Source of the DNA: an uncultured Acidobacteriaceae bacterium
GTDB taxonomy: Bacteria; Acidobacteriota; Terriglobia; Terriglobales; Acidobacteriaceae
DNA length: 48,895 bases
NCBI GenBank assembly: GCA_903849645.1
Contig: CAINJJ010000052.1
Span: 1-48,895 of the forward strand
Direction: 5' to 3'
Shown: one piece after another, positions 1 to 11,536 of the stretch
Position numbering within the stretch: position 1 is the first letter of the stretch
Layout of the letters: each line of letters begins with the position of its first letter
The notes under the pieces: model-generated
Told to the model about the DNA's origin: nothing
What the model saw: the letters and a program-made list of their open reading frames with translations, nothing else
Database searches by the model: none
Position numbers and translations under genes: made by a program

Positions 1-2172
<2,172 letters not shown>

Positions 2173-2183
2173 TGTCTTTTCCC

Positions 2184-2318
2184 AGGGGTCAGGGGTTAGG
2201 GATTAGGGTCTAGGGACCGAAATCGCACTGCTATCGGTACCGCCATTTCCTCATCCAGCTTCCTGTCCCCGCATCTTCTGTTCCTGATGGGCCTGGCTGC
2301 ACTAACCCCTGACCCCTG
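2184..2318. repeat. Inverted heptamer-repeat pair bordering the atpA-atpG gap
   Basis: A G-rich tract at 2184-2217 and a C-rich tract at 2302-2330 consist of degenerate 7-base units of the type CCCTRAY. AGGGGTCAGGGGTTAG (2184-2199) is perfectly complementary to CTAACCCCTGACCCCT (2303-2318), giving a 16-bp inverted repeat around about 100 bases of unremarkable sequence. In the mRNA the gap between the alpha stop codon and the gamma start would fold as one long-range stem. The tract touches the atpA stop codon at 2330. The runs of three or four G separated by three or four bases could also form a G-quadruplex. Confidence 0.75.
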
Positions 2319-2329
2319 ATCCCTGTCCC

Positions 2330-3856
<1,527 letters not shown>

Positions 3857-3868
3857 TTCTGTCCTTTG

Positions 3869-4011
3869 AGGGGTCAGGGATCAGGGGGTAGGGGTTAGTT
3901 TGATGCTGCCAACCCTGAGTTCATGCCCCAATTCCCAAATCCCTATTTCCAATTACTTAAAACTGCTTCCGGCCAGCGGCCGTTCGGTCAGTCCCCTGAT
4001 CCCTGACCCCT
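3869..4011. repeat. Inverted heptamer-repeat pair bordering the atpH-atpA gap
   Basis: AGGGGTCAGGGATCAGGGG at 3869-3887 is exactly complementary to CCCCTGATCCCTGACCCCT at 3993-4011, a perfect 19-bp inverted repeat 105 bases apart. The right-hand tract continues to 4021 as four consecutive heptamers (CCCTGAT, CCCTGAC, CCCTAAT, CCCTGAT). It supplies the last codons and the stop of atpH (V-I-R-D-stop). The sequence between the arms differs from that in the atpA-atpG gap, so this is not two copies of one MITE. The arms themselves belong to the same repeat family. Confidence 0.78.
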
Positions 4012-4546
4012 AATCCCTGATCACTGCTCTTAACCGTTCCAGCCTTCCGCGCACCGACCCGTCGTAGACCGTGGAGCCGATGCGCACCACCGTCCCGCCC
4101 AGGATGGAATGATCGAGAGAGAAGCTGGCCTCGATGCGGGCCCCGGCCAGCTTGCCGATGCCGGCGACCAGTCCGCCGCGGTCCTGTTCGTTGAGTTCGC
4201 GGGCGGTGACGATCTCCACCTGGCGGATGCCCTGACGCTCCTGCAACTCTTTGCGGTAGGCCTGGACAACCTCGTGCACCTGCGCGATTCGATCATTGTT
4301 GATGAGTACGGCGAGCAGGTTGCGGAGTTCCTTCTGCAACCCGAGCCGGGCGTTCATCTTGTCAAGAATGGCTACCTTTTGCACGGCCGGAATGGCCGGG
4401 TTGGCGAACAGGGTGCGCAGCTCGGAGCTGCCGTCCCAGGTGGCCAGAAAGTCATTGAGCTGGCGGTCGAGGGCGGCCGCGTCCAGTTTGGCCGAGGTCA
4501 CGACATCGGCAAAGGCGCAGGCGTAGCGGGAAACAAAGGCTGCCAT
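4010..4546 (-). CDS. atpH: ATP synthase F1 subunit delta
   Basis: Delta (OSCP-like) subunit that joins the F1 head to the b-subunit stalk. 178 residues is a normal length. Visible family features are the N-terminal helical domain (YACAFADVVTSAKLDAAALDRQL, AILDKMNARLGLQKELRNLLAVLINNDR) and the C-terminal segment LDHSILGGTVVRIGSTVYDGSVRGRLERL, which is the most conserved part of delta. The stop codon falls inside a CCCTRAY heptamer repeat, so the repeat has apparently replaced or defined the end of the gene. The start ATG (4546) abuts the stop of the b-subunit gene (4547). Confidence 0.96.
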   Translation of the reverse strand: MAAFVSRYACAFADVVTSAKLDAAALDRQLNDFLATWDGSSELRTLFANPAIPAVQKVAILDKMNARLGLQKELRNLLAVLINNDRIAQVHEVVQAYRKELQERQGIRQVEIVTARELNEQDRGGLVAGIGKLAGARIEASFSLDHSILGGTVVRIGSTVYDGSVRGRLERLRAVIRD

Positions 4547-5296
4547 CTAGTTCTGCCCTCCCCTGGCGGTGCCGGTGAGGCTGGCGTCGGCCAGGAACTC
4601 TGCGATCAGAGCGCGGTCGGTTTCCGGCGTGAGGACGAGTTGCTTGGTGGCCTGCTCGATGGCCAGGTCGGCGGCAAAGTTGCGCAAGCCGCGCCGCGCC
4701 TGGGCGGCGGCCACGTTGATCTCCTGCTCGGCCGAGGCTACGATGCGGGCGCTCTCTTCTTCGATGGTGGACTTGATGCGGACCTCGTCCTGCAGGCTCT
4801 CCTGCTCGACCTGGGCGCGAATCTGGGCGATTTCGCCGTCCAGCCCGGCGAGCTTGGCTTCAATCGCGCTGAGGCGGGCGTTGGCGTCTTCAGTGACCTT
4901 GCGGGCGGTCTCGATGCTGGTGCGCACACCCTCGGCGCGCTTGCGGAAGGCCTTGGGGATGAACCGGGCCAGAGGGATGCCCAGGGCCAGCGCCACGATG
5001 AGGAAGTTCAGGATCTCAAAGCTGCGGGCGGTGGTCTCGGGGCTGAGATGGAGCGCCTTCGAAGCGGACTTGACCAGCGGTCCCTCGAGCCGGAAGGCGG
5101 CGGTCTGCGCGTCTTCCGAACTGGCTGCTTCGGGCTTGGCGGGCTCCGGGGCCGGAGCCGCTGTTGCAGCGGGGGCCGGCGAGGCCGGGGCGGTCTGGGC
5201 CGCGATACGGAGGCAACCGCCGACTACCGCGAGTCCCAAAAGGGCAAGACCAAGAATTTTGGATGAAAAGCGCGCACTTACGGTCAGAACTTTCAA
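4547..5296 (-). CDS. atpF: ATP synthase Fo subunit b with signal/lipoprotein-like leader
   Basis: Peripheral-stalk b subunit. I place the start at the TTG at 5296, which overlaps the b-prime stop as TTGA. A far-upstream reading would lie inside the b-prime gene in another frame. The product has 249 residues against the usual 155-170. Residues 9-28 form a hydrophobic leader ending V-V-G-G-Cys28, a plausible lipobox. Residues 32-60 are an Ala/Pro-rich linker. The true b-type membrane segment is at about 92-112, followed by a long charged coiled coil (ARLSAIEAKLAGLDGEIAQI) and the delta-binding end. A cleaved leader would preserve the normal N-out topology. Identification as b is certain; processing of the leader is inferred. 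Confidence 0.9.
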   Translation of the reverse strand: MKVLTVSARFSSKILGLALLGLAVVGGCLRIAAQTAPASPAPAATAAPAPEPAKPEAASSEDAQTAAFRLEGPLVKSASKALHLSPETTARSFEILNFLIVALALGIPLARFIPKAFRKRAEGVRTSIETARKVTEDANARLSAIEAKLAGLDGEIAQIRAQVEQESLQDEVRIKSTIEEESARIVASAEQEINVAAAQARRGLRNFAADLAIEQATKQLVLTPETDRALIAEFLADASLTGTARGGQN

Positions 5297-5823
5297 CGGG
5301 AACCCCCGGCGGCGAGCGGCAAAACGGCCTGCACCACCCGACTGGCCAGATCCGCGGAAGAGGCCTGAATGGACTGGCGGGCGAGGACGGCTTCGGCTTC
5401 GAGTTCGCCTTTGGCCTGGGCCACCCTGGCCGAGGCAGCTTTGCGGGCCAGATCGAGAGCCGCATCGCGCTCGGCGTTCCACTGCTTGACACGGGCCTCG
5501 CGAATCTTGAAGACCTCGGCGCGGGCGAGGCGAAGTCTGGCGGCATAGTCGGCGGCGCTGGTTTCGGCGGCGGCGATGGCCTTCTGCGCGTCTTCCAGAG
5601 CGCCTTCGGTGCGGGCGCGGCGCTCCTTGAGTGTGGCTGAGAGCGGGCCCTGCACGAGAAACTGGTAGGCGGCCACCAGCGCAATGAACAGCGCCATGGT
5701 GGGCACGGCCCCGAGGAGCAGCGAGCCGATCTGGGTGAGGATTCCGGGCTGCGGCTCGGCCGGCTGCGCCACGGCAACCGCGCTGAGCAGAAGGGTCCCG
5801 ACTTGTTGGATGATTTCCTGCAT
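5293..5823 (-). CDS. ATP synthase Fo subunit b-prime
   Basis: Second peripheral-stalk subunit, first gene of the visible operon. 176 residues, start ATG at 5823. Residues 8-20 form a first hydrophobic stretch ending AVAQ, like a short signal peptide. Then come PAEPQPG, a membrane segment at about 34-55 (GSLLLGAVPTMALFIALVAA) and a long Ala/Glu/Arg coiled coil with the b-family motif LKERRARTEGALEDAQKAI. Having two different b genes in tandem is typical of phototrophs and several other phyla, including Acidobacteria. Subunits a and c are not in the window, so they must be encoded elsewhere. Confidence 0.9.
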   Translation of the reverse strand: MQEIIQQVGTLLLSAVAVAQPAEPQPGILTQIGSLLLGAVPTMALFIALVAAYQFLVQGPLSATLKERRARTEGALEDAQKAIAAAETSAADYAARLRLARAEVFKIREARVKQWNAERDAALDLARKAASARVAQAKGELEAEAVLARQSIQASSADLASRVVQAVLPLAAGGSR

Positions 5824-5982
5824 GGTGGTCCGGTATTCTCAGGCGCTCAGTGTGGATTCTGTCGCGGGTGGAACACCTTTTTGTAACAGGGGTTGGCGCT
5901 CAAGTCAATGCAGCGAGGGCGGTTTTCAGGGGGTCTTGTGACTGCGGTCACGGGATGGGAACTTTGTGCAAAAAAGGGCTTG

Positions 5983-6012
5983 ATTTAAGTGGGAACAAGG
6001 CTAAACTAACAA
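5983..6012 (-). promoter_or_regulatory. Possible promoter of the atp operon
   Basis: On the minus strand TTGTTA (complement of 6007-6012) is followed after 18 bases by TTAAAT (complement of 5983-5988). Each box matches four of six consensus bases. It lies about 160 bases before the b-prime start in an AT-richer patch. Weak support; other positions are possible. Confidence 0.25.
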
Positions 6013-6142
6013 TACCACCTAGACCCGGTCCAGGGTCCAGCGGGCGGCCGATTCGGGGAAGTCCCTCCACTCCTCGATCCGGTCGCCCGCTTCTTAGTTT
6101 TGCGGCTTATTTTCGCCAGTTGCCGGAGCCCAATTGAGGCGT

Positions 6143-6177
6143 TTCTCCGGGGCGGGGAGGAACTGTGCCCCGGAGAA
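6143..6177 (-). terminator. Hairpin after the S10 peptidase gene
   Basis: Perfect 11-bp inverted repeat TTCTCCGGGGC / GCCCCGGAGAA with a 13-base loop, 10 bases past the peptidase stop codon. It lacks a clear T-run on the minus strand, so it may act as an mRNA 3-prime stabiliser or a weak terminator. Confidence 0.5.
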
Positions 6178-6186
6178 TCCGCTTGT

Positions 6187-7764
6187 CTACTTCGCGGCCT
6201 TGTCGATGAAGGCGGCGAGGTCGTCTTTTAGCTGGTGCAGGGCGTCGAGGTTGAGGTAGATCATGTGGCCCGAGGGGTAGTAGCCGAACTGGACGTTGCC
6301 CTTGAGCGAGGGGTCGAGGTCCATGTGGGCCAGGTCGTACTCGGTGGCGAAGAAGGGTGTGGCCAGGTCGAAGTAGCCGTTGGCGGAGAAGACCCGGAGG
6401 TGGGGATTCTTGCGGATGGCGCTGGCGAGGTCGGCGGCGACCCAGGGCTGCGCCTGCTCGCCGCCGCCCATGCCCATGCCGCCGGAGGTGGGGCGGTGCT
6501 TCCAGTCCCACTGGCCGATGGAGTTGGCGCTGACGTGGTAGGCGTCGGTCGAGTCGTACTTGAGCTCGCGCTCCAGGTAGTCGTGGAAGGCAGCGACAAA
6601 GGCGCCGGTGATGCCTGTGTCGGAGGCGTCGTAGGCGGGCGCCTCGCCGGCCGCATCCACGTCCACGCCCTCAAAGCGCATGTCATAGCGGCCCAGCGTC
6701 TTGCGGTCTTCGCGGAGCACCTCCTTGCGGAAGCGGGTGGGGGAGATGCGGAGGTTGGCTTCCTTGACGTAGTCCAGGCTGAGCCCGGTAAGGCGGCTGA
6801 CCTCTTTTGCCACGGAGTCCAGTTGCGCGGGCGCCAGGTTGTGTCCGGCGAAGAGGGCCTGGGCGTAGGGGCCGGAGGCGAAGGCGCGGGCCTGGTCGAC
6901 CCAGCCGGCGAGGTCGGCGGGCTTGTTGGGAATCTTGTTGAAGTACCAGGCGGCCGCGGCGTAGCTGGGCAGGTTGGCGATGTAGAGGATGTCGTAGCCG
7001 CCGGCGCGGATGTTGTAGTTGAGAATCGACGAGATCAGCACCACGCCGTTCAACTGCACGCCGTCGTTGCCCAGCATGTCGGCGAGGGCGGCCGAGCGGG
7101 TGGTGCCGTAGGACTCGCCGATGAGGAACTTGGGCGAGTTCCAGCGCTGGTTGACGGTGAGGTAGCGCAGGACGAAGCGGTCAAAAGCGCGCAGGTCCTG
7201 GTCAACGCCGGTGAAGTCCTTGGCCGTGCCTTTGCCCACGGCGCGGGAGAAGCCAGTGAGCGGGGCGTCGATAAAGACGAGGTCGCTGCGGTCGAGCAGG
7301 GAGTACTCGTTGGGCACCAGCTTGAAGGGCGGGCCGGCGGTGGGGTTGGGGCTGTCGGTGGTGATGCGAACGGGCGAGAACGAGCCCATGTGAAGCCAGA
7401 GGGAGGCCGCGCCGGGGCCGCCGTTGTAGAGAAAACTCACGGGGCGGGTGCGGGGCTCGGCGCCGTCGAGGGTGTAGGCCACGTAGAAGATGCTGCCGTA
7501 GGGCTTGTCGTCCTCGTCGCGGATGGTGAGGGTGCCGGTGGTGGCGGTGTACTTGAGGGTCTTGCCGCCGAGGGCCAGCTCATGCTTTGTGGTGACGGGC
7601 TTTTCGGGCGGGACGGGGGTCGAGTCCTTGTCGGCGTCCTTGTGGGACTCGGCCGCGGCGGCAGGCGGGGCGGCGAGGCGCTCCTGCGCAGGCAATGTGG
7701 CGACGGGATAGAGAAGAGACCCCAAGAACAGGGATGAAGCAGCGAGTCGAGACCAGGCCTTCAT
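6187..7764 (-). CDS. Secreted S10-family serine carboxypeptidase-like protein
   Basis: Alpha/beta-hydrolase peptidase of MEROPS family S10, predicted to act in the periplasm on C-terminal residues of peptides. I chose the ATG at 7764, which has GGAGG about 10 bases upstream and gives a classic signal peptide ending LPAQ; an earlier start would put 11 extra residues before it. From that start there are 525 residues. Visible family motifs are the oxyanion-hole NGGPGAASLWLHMG near 114, the nucleophile elbow GESYGTT (Ser about 218), the acid region NGYFDLATPFFATEY, and the C-terminal histidine in YYPSGHMIYL. All three catalytic residues appear present. Single-gene unit by spacing. Confidence 0.88.
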   Translation of the reverse strand: MKAWSRLAASSLFLGSLLYPVATLPAQERLAAPPAAAAESHKDADKDSTPVPPEKPVTTKHELALGGKTLKYTATTGTLTIRDEDDKPYGSIFYVAYTLDGAEPRTRPVSFLYNGGPGAASLWLHMGSFSPVRITTDSPNPTAGPPFKLVPNEYSLLDRSDLVFIDAPLTGFSRAVGKGTAKDFTGVDQDLRAFDRFVLRYLTVNQRWNSPKFLIGESYGTTRSAALADMLGNDGVQLNGVVLISSILNYNIRAGGYDILYIANLPSYAAAAWYFNKIPNKPADLAGWVDQARAFASGPYAQALFAGHNLAPAQLDSVAKEVSRLTGLSLDYVKEANLRISPTRFRKEVLREDRKTLGRYDMRFEGVDVDAAGEAPAYDASDTGITGAFVAAFHDYLERELKYDSTDAYHVSANSIGQWDWKHRPTSGGMGMGGGEQAQPWVAADLASAIRKNPHLRVFSANGYFDLATPFFATEYDLAHMDLDPSLKGNVQFGYYPSGHMIYLNLDALHQLKDDLAAFIDKAAK

Positions 7765-7842
7765 GAACGATGATCCTCCGATTCCTTTGCAGATCATCTT
7801 ACGCCGGGAGGGTTGGACACGAAGGCCCTGTGTGGGGGCGCT

Positions 7843-8808
7843 TCATTTCATCCAGGAGGGCCGGGGAGCGGCGACCGACGTGTCGGGCGTGAGCATGCCC
7901 TGGGCGCGAAGCCAGAACTCGAGCAGGTTGGGCCACTGGTCGAGGGCGGGGTCGGCCTTGCCGAGGCCGGTGCCGTGGGGGCCGCTGGCGAAGATGTGCG
8001 CCTCGATGGGCACGCCGGCCTTGATGGCGGCTTCGTAGAAGCGCAGGCCCTGCTCCACCGGCACCGTCTCGTCAGTGGTGGTGTGGAACCAGAAGGTGGG
8101 GGGGGTGTCTTTGGTGACGAAGAGGTCGGGGGACCAGGCCATGCGGAGGGCCTCGCACTGGTCCATGACGTTGAAGAGCTTGCAGTAGGTGAGGTGAGAG
8201 GTGTCGGAGGAGATGGCGCCGATCCAGGGGTAGCCGAGGACGAGGTAATCCGGGCGGCTGGAGACGCGCTCGATGGGGTCTTCGGCATCCGGCTTGCCGG
8301 GGATGAACTGGGTGGAGGCGAGCGCGGCGAGGTGGCCGCCGGCGGAGAAGCCGATGATGGCGATGCGGTTGGGGGCGATGAAGTAGTCGCGGGCGCGGGC
8401 GCGGACGGTCTGGACGGCGCGGCGGGCGTCGAGCAGCGGGACGGGCAGCAGGTAGCCGTTGGAGGAGAGCCGGTAGCTGAGGACAAAGGCGCGGAAGCCG
8501 CGGGCGGTGAACCAGTCGGCCACCTGGCGGCCTTCCAGGTTGGCGGCGAGGCCGACATAGGCCCCGCCGGGCAGGACGATCACAGCCGAGCCGTTGTCGT
8601 GGCCCTGCTGCGGCGCAAAGATGGTGAGGGTGGGCGTGTCTTCGCAGGCCTTGCCCTTGGCCTGGGGCGCATCGCCGGGCCAGAGGCGGATGGTGCGGAT
8701 GCCGAGGAAAGCGTTGTCTTCGTTGGGCGTGGCGCATGGCGCCTTCTGCGACCAGGCGGATGCGCCGGCCAGGATGCCTGCAATCAGGATGATGAGGAGT
8801 TTTTTCAT
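7843..8808 (-). CDS. Secreted alpha/beta-hydrolase esterase (acetyl-esterase-like)
   Basis: 321-residue exported hydrolase. Signal peptide MKKLLIILIAGILAGASAWS. The oxyanion-hole motif VIVLPGGAYVGLAAN is near 77-91, the nucleophile elbow is GFSAGGH (Ser155), and the acid and base are Asp246 (TTDETVPVEQG) and His278 (SGPHGTG). The arrangement is that of BD-FAE/acetylxylan-esterase-like carbohydrate esterases. The substrate cannot be read from sequence; removal of acetyl or feruloyl groups from plant polysaccharide is a reasonable inference given the GH51 enzyme elsewhere in the window. Ends 78 bases upstream of the S10 peptidase start, so co-transcription is possible. Confidence 0.85.
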   Translation of the reverse strand: MKKLLIILIAGILAGASAWSQKAPCATPNEDNAFLGIRTIRLWPGDAPQAKGKACEDTPTLTIFAPQQGHDNGSAVIVLPGGAYVGLAANLEGRQVADWFTARGFRAFVLSYRLSSNGYLLPVPLLDARRAVQTVRARARDYFIAPNRIAIIGFSAGGHLAALASTQFIPGKPDAEDPIERVSSRPDYLVLGYPWIGAISSDTSHLTYCKLFNVMDQCEALRMAWSPDLFVTKDTPPTFWFHTTTDETVPVEQGLRFYEAAIKAGVPIEAHIFASGPHGTGLGKADPALDQWPNLLEFWLRAQGMLTPDTSVAAPRPSWMK

Positions 8809-8827
8809 GGGTCCCCGCTGTGGGGGG

Positions 8828-8833
8828 ATTATA
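8828..8833 (-). promoter_or_regulatory. Minus-10 box upstream of the esterase gene
   Basis: TATAAT on the minus strand (ATTATA as written), 19 bases before the esterase ATG, so any transcript from it would have a leader of only about a dozen bases. No good minus-35 box at 16-18 bases; that interval is occupied by the repeat at 8840-8906. Confidence 0.35.
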
Positions 8834-8839
8834 CGACGA

Positions 8840-8906
8840 GGGACTTAGGGACTGAGGGACCAGGCAAGAGGCAATAGGGACCAGGGAATAGGGAATAGGG
8901 ACTGAG
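8840..8906. repeat. GGGACTR / GGGAATA short tandem repeat tract
   Basis: Between the esterase and bshC genes about nine GGGA units recur at intervals of 7-10 bases (AGGGACTTAGGGACTGAGGG, later AATAGGGAATAGGGACTGAG). It resembles the heptamer repeats of the atp operon in unit type and G-rich/A-T spacing but has no inverted partner. Intramolecular G-quadruplex formation is possible on the plus strand. Confidence 0.65.
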
Positions 8907-8914
8907 GCGATTTG

Positions 8915-10528
8915 CTAGAGCCAGAGGGCGGTGTGGCCGGGGCAGGGGTTGGCGGCCTGGGTGGTGATCTCCTCGAGCAGTTCGAAGCCGTAGCGGGCCA
9001 GGTAGAAGGCAGCGCCGTGGAGCCGCTCCTGGAGGACGCCGCCGGGGAAGAGGGACTGGCTTATGGCCTCGGCGTGGCGGCCGAGCGAGGCCTCCTTTTG
9101 CAGTTGGAAGTTGGCGGCGAGGCGGCGCAGGCGGTTCATCTGGTAGCGCATCTTGCCGGCGGAGGTGGCGGCGGAGCGGCCCAGGCCCTCGTCGACAGTG
9201 CTCATCCATGCGAGCAGGGGAGAGAGTTCGGCGTCGAGGGCGTTGCCGGCAGAGGCGATGAGGCGCTTGCCCTCGATGGGGAGGGCGCGTGCGGCGAGCA
9301 ACTGCGTCAGGGAATCCTGCGTCTCGGCAAAGACGCGGTCAAGAGTGAGTTCGTGGTTGCGCAGCAGGTCGCCGACGGCGGGCTCGACGAGGGTGCCGGA
9401 GAAGCGCGGCAGCGAGGGGGTGACGCGGCCCAGGATGCGCTCAAAGAGCACGGCGGACTGGGCGAAGTAGGCGATCTCGGCGGGGCCGCCGACCGTGGCG
9501 GAGGTGCCGAGCAGGTGGTCCTGAAAGAGGGGCCGGAGCAGGGCGGAGGGAGAGATGCGTTCGGGCTCGGCGGCCAGAAGGGCGGCCAGTTCCGCGGTGG
9601 AGTAGCTCTGCCGGCCGGCCTGCCAGAGCCCGTCCGGCTCGGCGGCTGTGGGGGCGGTGCGCTTGAGGGCGGTGCGTGCGCCGGTGCGCTCGTCGAGCAG
9701 AAACAGCAGGCTGGAGTGGGCGCCGACGGCGACCTGGGCGTGATAGCCGGCGGCGGCGAGTTCGCGATTGCGGTCAAGGAGGGCGGCGTGGAGTTCGTCG
9801 GCGCGCTCCAGGGCGGCGAGAAGGATGGGCGCGCCGAGGCGGTGGGCTTCGCGGCCGCCGGCGTCGAGGATCAGGAGGCCCTGGGAGGCAAAGGCGCGGG
9901 CGTAGAACGCGGCGAAGGCTTCGGCCAGGGTCCGGCCCGGCTTGTAGGCGGCGGCCAGCGCCTCCATGGCGTCGGAGAAGCCGAGCAGCTCATAGGCCTG
10001 GTCGACCAGGGGGGTGATGGAGTCATCGAGGACGAGGCCGCCGACAGGCCGGGCTGCATCGGGCGAGGCGGAATAGACAAGCTTGCGCAACTGGCGGCGG
10101 GCGGGAAAGACGACGTGGTTGATCTCGGCGAAGTCGTGGTCTTCCGTGGCCAGCCAGAAGATGGCGGCGTGCGGTTTTCCGGCAGCGGCAGCCTGGCGGG
10201 CGCGAGCCAGCGCGGTGGCTGCCTTGAAGGGAGTGAAGAGAGGCCCGCCGAAGAGCCCCACCTGCTGTCCGGTGACGACGACGCCTGCGCCCTGGGCGAG
10301 GGAGTCGAGTGCTGCCTGGGCCGCGGGAGAGGGCGCGGCGTTCTGGGCTTGGAGCAGGCCGACCAACTGCTGCTGATGCGCGGGGAGGGCGGGGCGCTCC
10401 ATCCAGCCGGTGGAGGGCGGCAGGAGGGGGTAGAAGGGCCGCGCCTCCGCAGCTCCGGAGCAGTAGTCCAGAAAGAGCCGGCTCAGGCCGGGAGCCACGG
10501 TGATGGATTGGCAGTCTGCGGTCAGCAA
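8915..10528 (-). CDS. bshC: Bacillithiol biosynthesis cysteine-adding enzyme BshC
   Basis: Adds cysteine to glucosaminyl-malate as the last step of bacillithiol synthesis (role known from Bacillus). Family features seen: the N-terminal region with SRLFLDYCSGAAEARPFYP, VVTGQQVGLFGGPLFTPFKAATALA, and FWLATEDHDFAEINHV, the most conserved BshC block. The C-terminal ELLEEITTQAANPCPGHTALWL is present but shorter than I would expect. The gene lacks an ATG in frame near the family start. I chose the TTG at 10528, giving 537 residues, close to the usual 530-540; a TTG at 10594 would add 22 residues. It stands alone; bshA and bshB are not in the window. Confidence 0.85.
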   Translation of the reverse strand: MLTADCQSITVAPGLSRLFLDYCSGAAEARPFYPLLPPSTGWMERPALPAHQQQLVGLLQAQNAAPSPAAQAALDSLAQGAGVVVTGQQVGLFGGPLFTPFKAATALARARQAAAAGKPHAAIFWLATEDHDFAEINHVVFPARRQLRKLVYSASPDAARPVGGLVLDDSITPLVDQAYELLGFSDAMEALAAAYKPGRTLAEAFAAFYARAFASQGLLILDAGGREAHRLGAPILLAALERADELHAALLDRNRELAAAGYHAQVAVGAHSSLLFLLDERTGARTALKRTAPTAAEPDGLWQAGRQSYSTAELAALLAAEPERISPSALLRPLFQDHLLGTSATVGGPAEIAYFAQSAVLFERILGRVTPSLPRFSGTLVEPAVGDLLRNHELTLDRVFAETQDSLTQLLAARALPIEGKRLIASAGNALDAELSPLLAWMSTVDEGLGRSAATSAGKMRYQMNRLRRLAANFQLQKEASLGRHAEAISQSLFPGGVLQERLHGAAFYLARYGFELLEEITTQAANPCPGHTALWL

Positions 10529-10721
10529 ATCACGTCTCTTGGCGGTCCTGCGCCCTGGGGGAGGAGCGAATGCAGGGGCGCATTTTGAATTCAACTCCCA
10601 TTAAGGATGCCACGCGGGGGCGAATCGATGCAGGAGTGCATTTGTGAGCCGCTGCATCGGGCGGCGGGCGGGTATACTCTCATTCGGATTGCGCTCTCAT
10701 GCGCATGGAGGATTGAGAGAG

Positions 10722-11486
10722 ATGGCTACCAGGAAAAAGTCCGGCAAGGCAGCGGCAGCGAAGAAGACGAAAGCCGTTGCGCCGAAGGCAGGCAAGGCGG
10801 CAGCACCGAAGGCGAGCAAGGTTGCGAAGCCCAAGGCGAAAAAGTCCACGCGGCCGCTGGCTGCGAAGACGCCCAAGCCCAAGGTGAAGGCCAAGAGGGC
10901 GGCAAAGGCGGCTGTGCCTGAGATTGAAGCGAAGGCGGAGATTCTAGCCTCGGAGGTGGTGTTTGAAGGGCCGCTGTTCCGGGTGCTGCGCGATGTGTTG
11001 ATTGAGCCGGGCGGGACGGAGAACAGCCGCGACGTGATCCGGCACAACGGCAGCGTTGTGATTCTGGCGCTGGACTACGGGAAGAACAAGAAGGACCCGT
11101 GGGTGGTGGTGGAGCGGCAGTATCGCCATGCGGCAAACCAGTTCCTGTGGGAGCTGCCGGCGGGCAAGCTGGACGCCGGGGAGGACCCACTGGCCGGGGC
11201 GCAGCGCGAACTCGAGGAAGAGACGGGCTATCGTGCGAAGAAGTGGAAGCCGCTGGTGGAGTACTACGCCAGCCCAGGTTTCCTGGGCGAGTCGATGAAG
11301 GTGTTTCTGGCCGAGGGACTGGTGGCCGGCGATGCTCACCCGGAGGACGACGAGAGGATTGAGTTCCGGCTGGTGAAACTGTCGGAGCTCGTGAAGATGA
11401 TTGAAAAGGGCGCGATTCTGGACGGCAAGACACTGACCAGTGTGCTCTTGTACGCCCGGAAGACGGCGGGCAAGCAGCGCAAGTAG
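10722..11486 (+). CDS. Nudix hydrolase (ADP-ribose pyrophosphatase type) with lysine-rich H1-like N-terminal tail
   Basis: 254 residues from the ATG at 10722, which is preceded by GGAGG. Residues 1-66 are almost entirely Lys, Ala and Pro (AAKKTKAVAPKAGKAAAPKA and similar), like the tail of histone H1 or bacterial H1-like proteins. Residues 76-245 are a Nudix domain. The Nudix box fits G-x5-E-x7-REU-x-EE-x-GU exactly at 148-170 (GKLDAGEDPLAGAQRELEEE, Gly169). The context RQYRHAANQFLWELPAG is that of ADP-ribose/ADP-sugar pyrophosphatases, which cleave ADP-ribose to AMP and ribose 5-phosphate. The tail is not part of the family; it should be cationic and could bind nucleic acid. Followed by a terminator-like hairpin. 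Confidence 0.9.
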   Translation: MATRKKSGKAAAAKKTKAVAPKAGKAAAPKASKVAKPKAKKSTRPLAAKTPKPKVKAKRAAKAAVPEIEAKAEILASEVVFEGPLFRVLRDVLIEPGGTENSRDVIRHNGSVVILALDYGKNKKDPWVVVERQYRHAANQFLWELPAGKLDAGEDPLAGAQRELEEETGYRAKKWKPLVEYYASPGFLGESMKVFLAEGLVAGDAHPEDDERIEFRLVKLSELVKMIEKGAILDGKTLTSVLLYARKTAGKQRK

Positions 11487-11536
11487 GCCAGGGCGCTGGT
11501 GGCGATGTCGGTGCAGCTTGTTTGGATGGGCTGGGG

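Larger units (their letters stand above)
5824..6186. other. Intergenic region upstream of the atp operon
   Basis: 363 bases between the atp operon and the S10 peptidase gene, both read leftward. I see no credible coding sequence. It holds the possible atp promoter at 5983-6012, an imperfect inverted repeat with arms near 6038-6053 and 6079-6094 (AGCGGGCG and CGCCCGCT), and the hairpin at 6143-6177. Confidence 0.6.
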
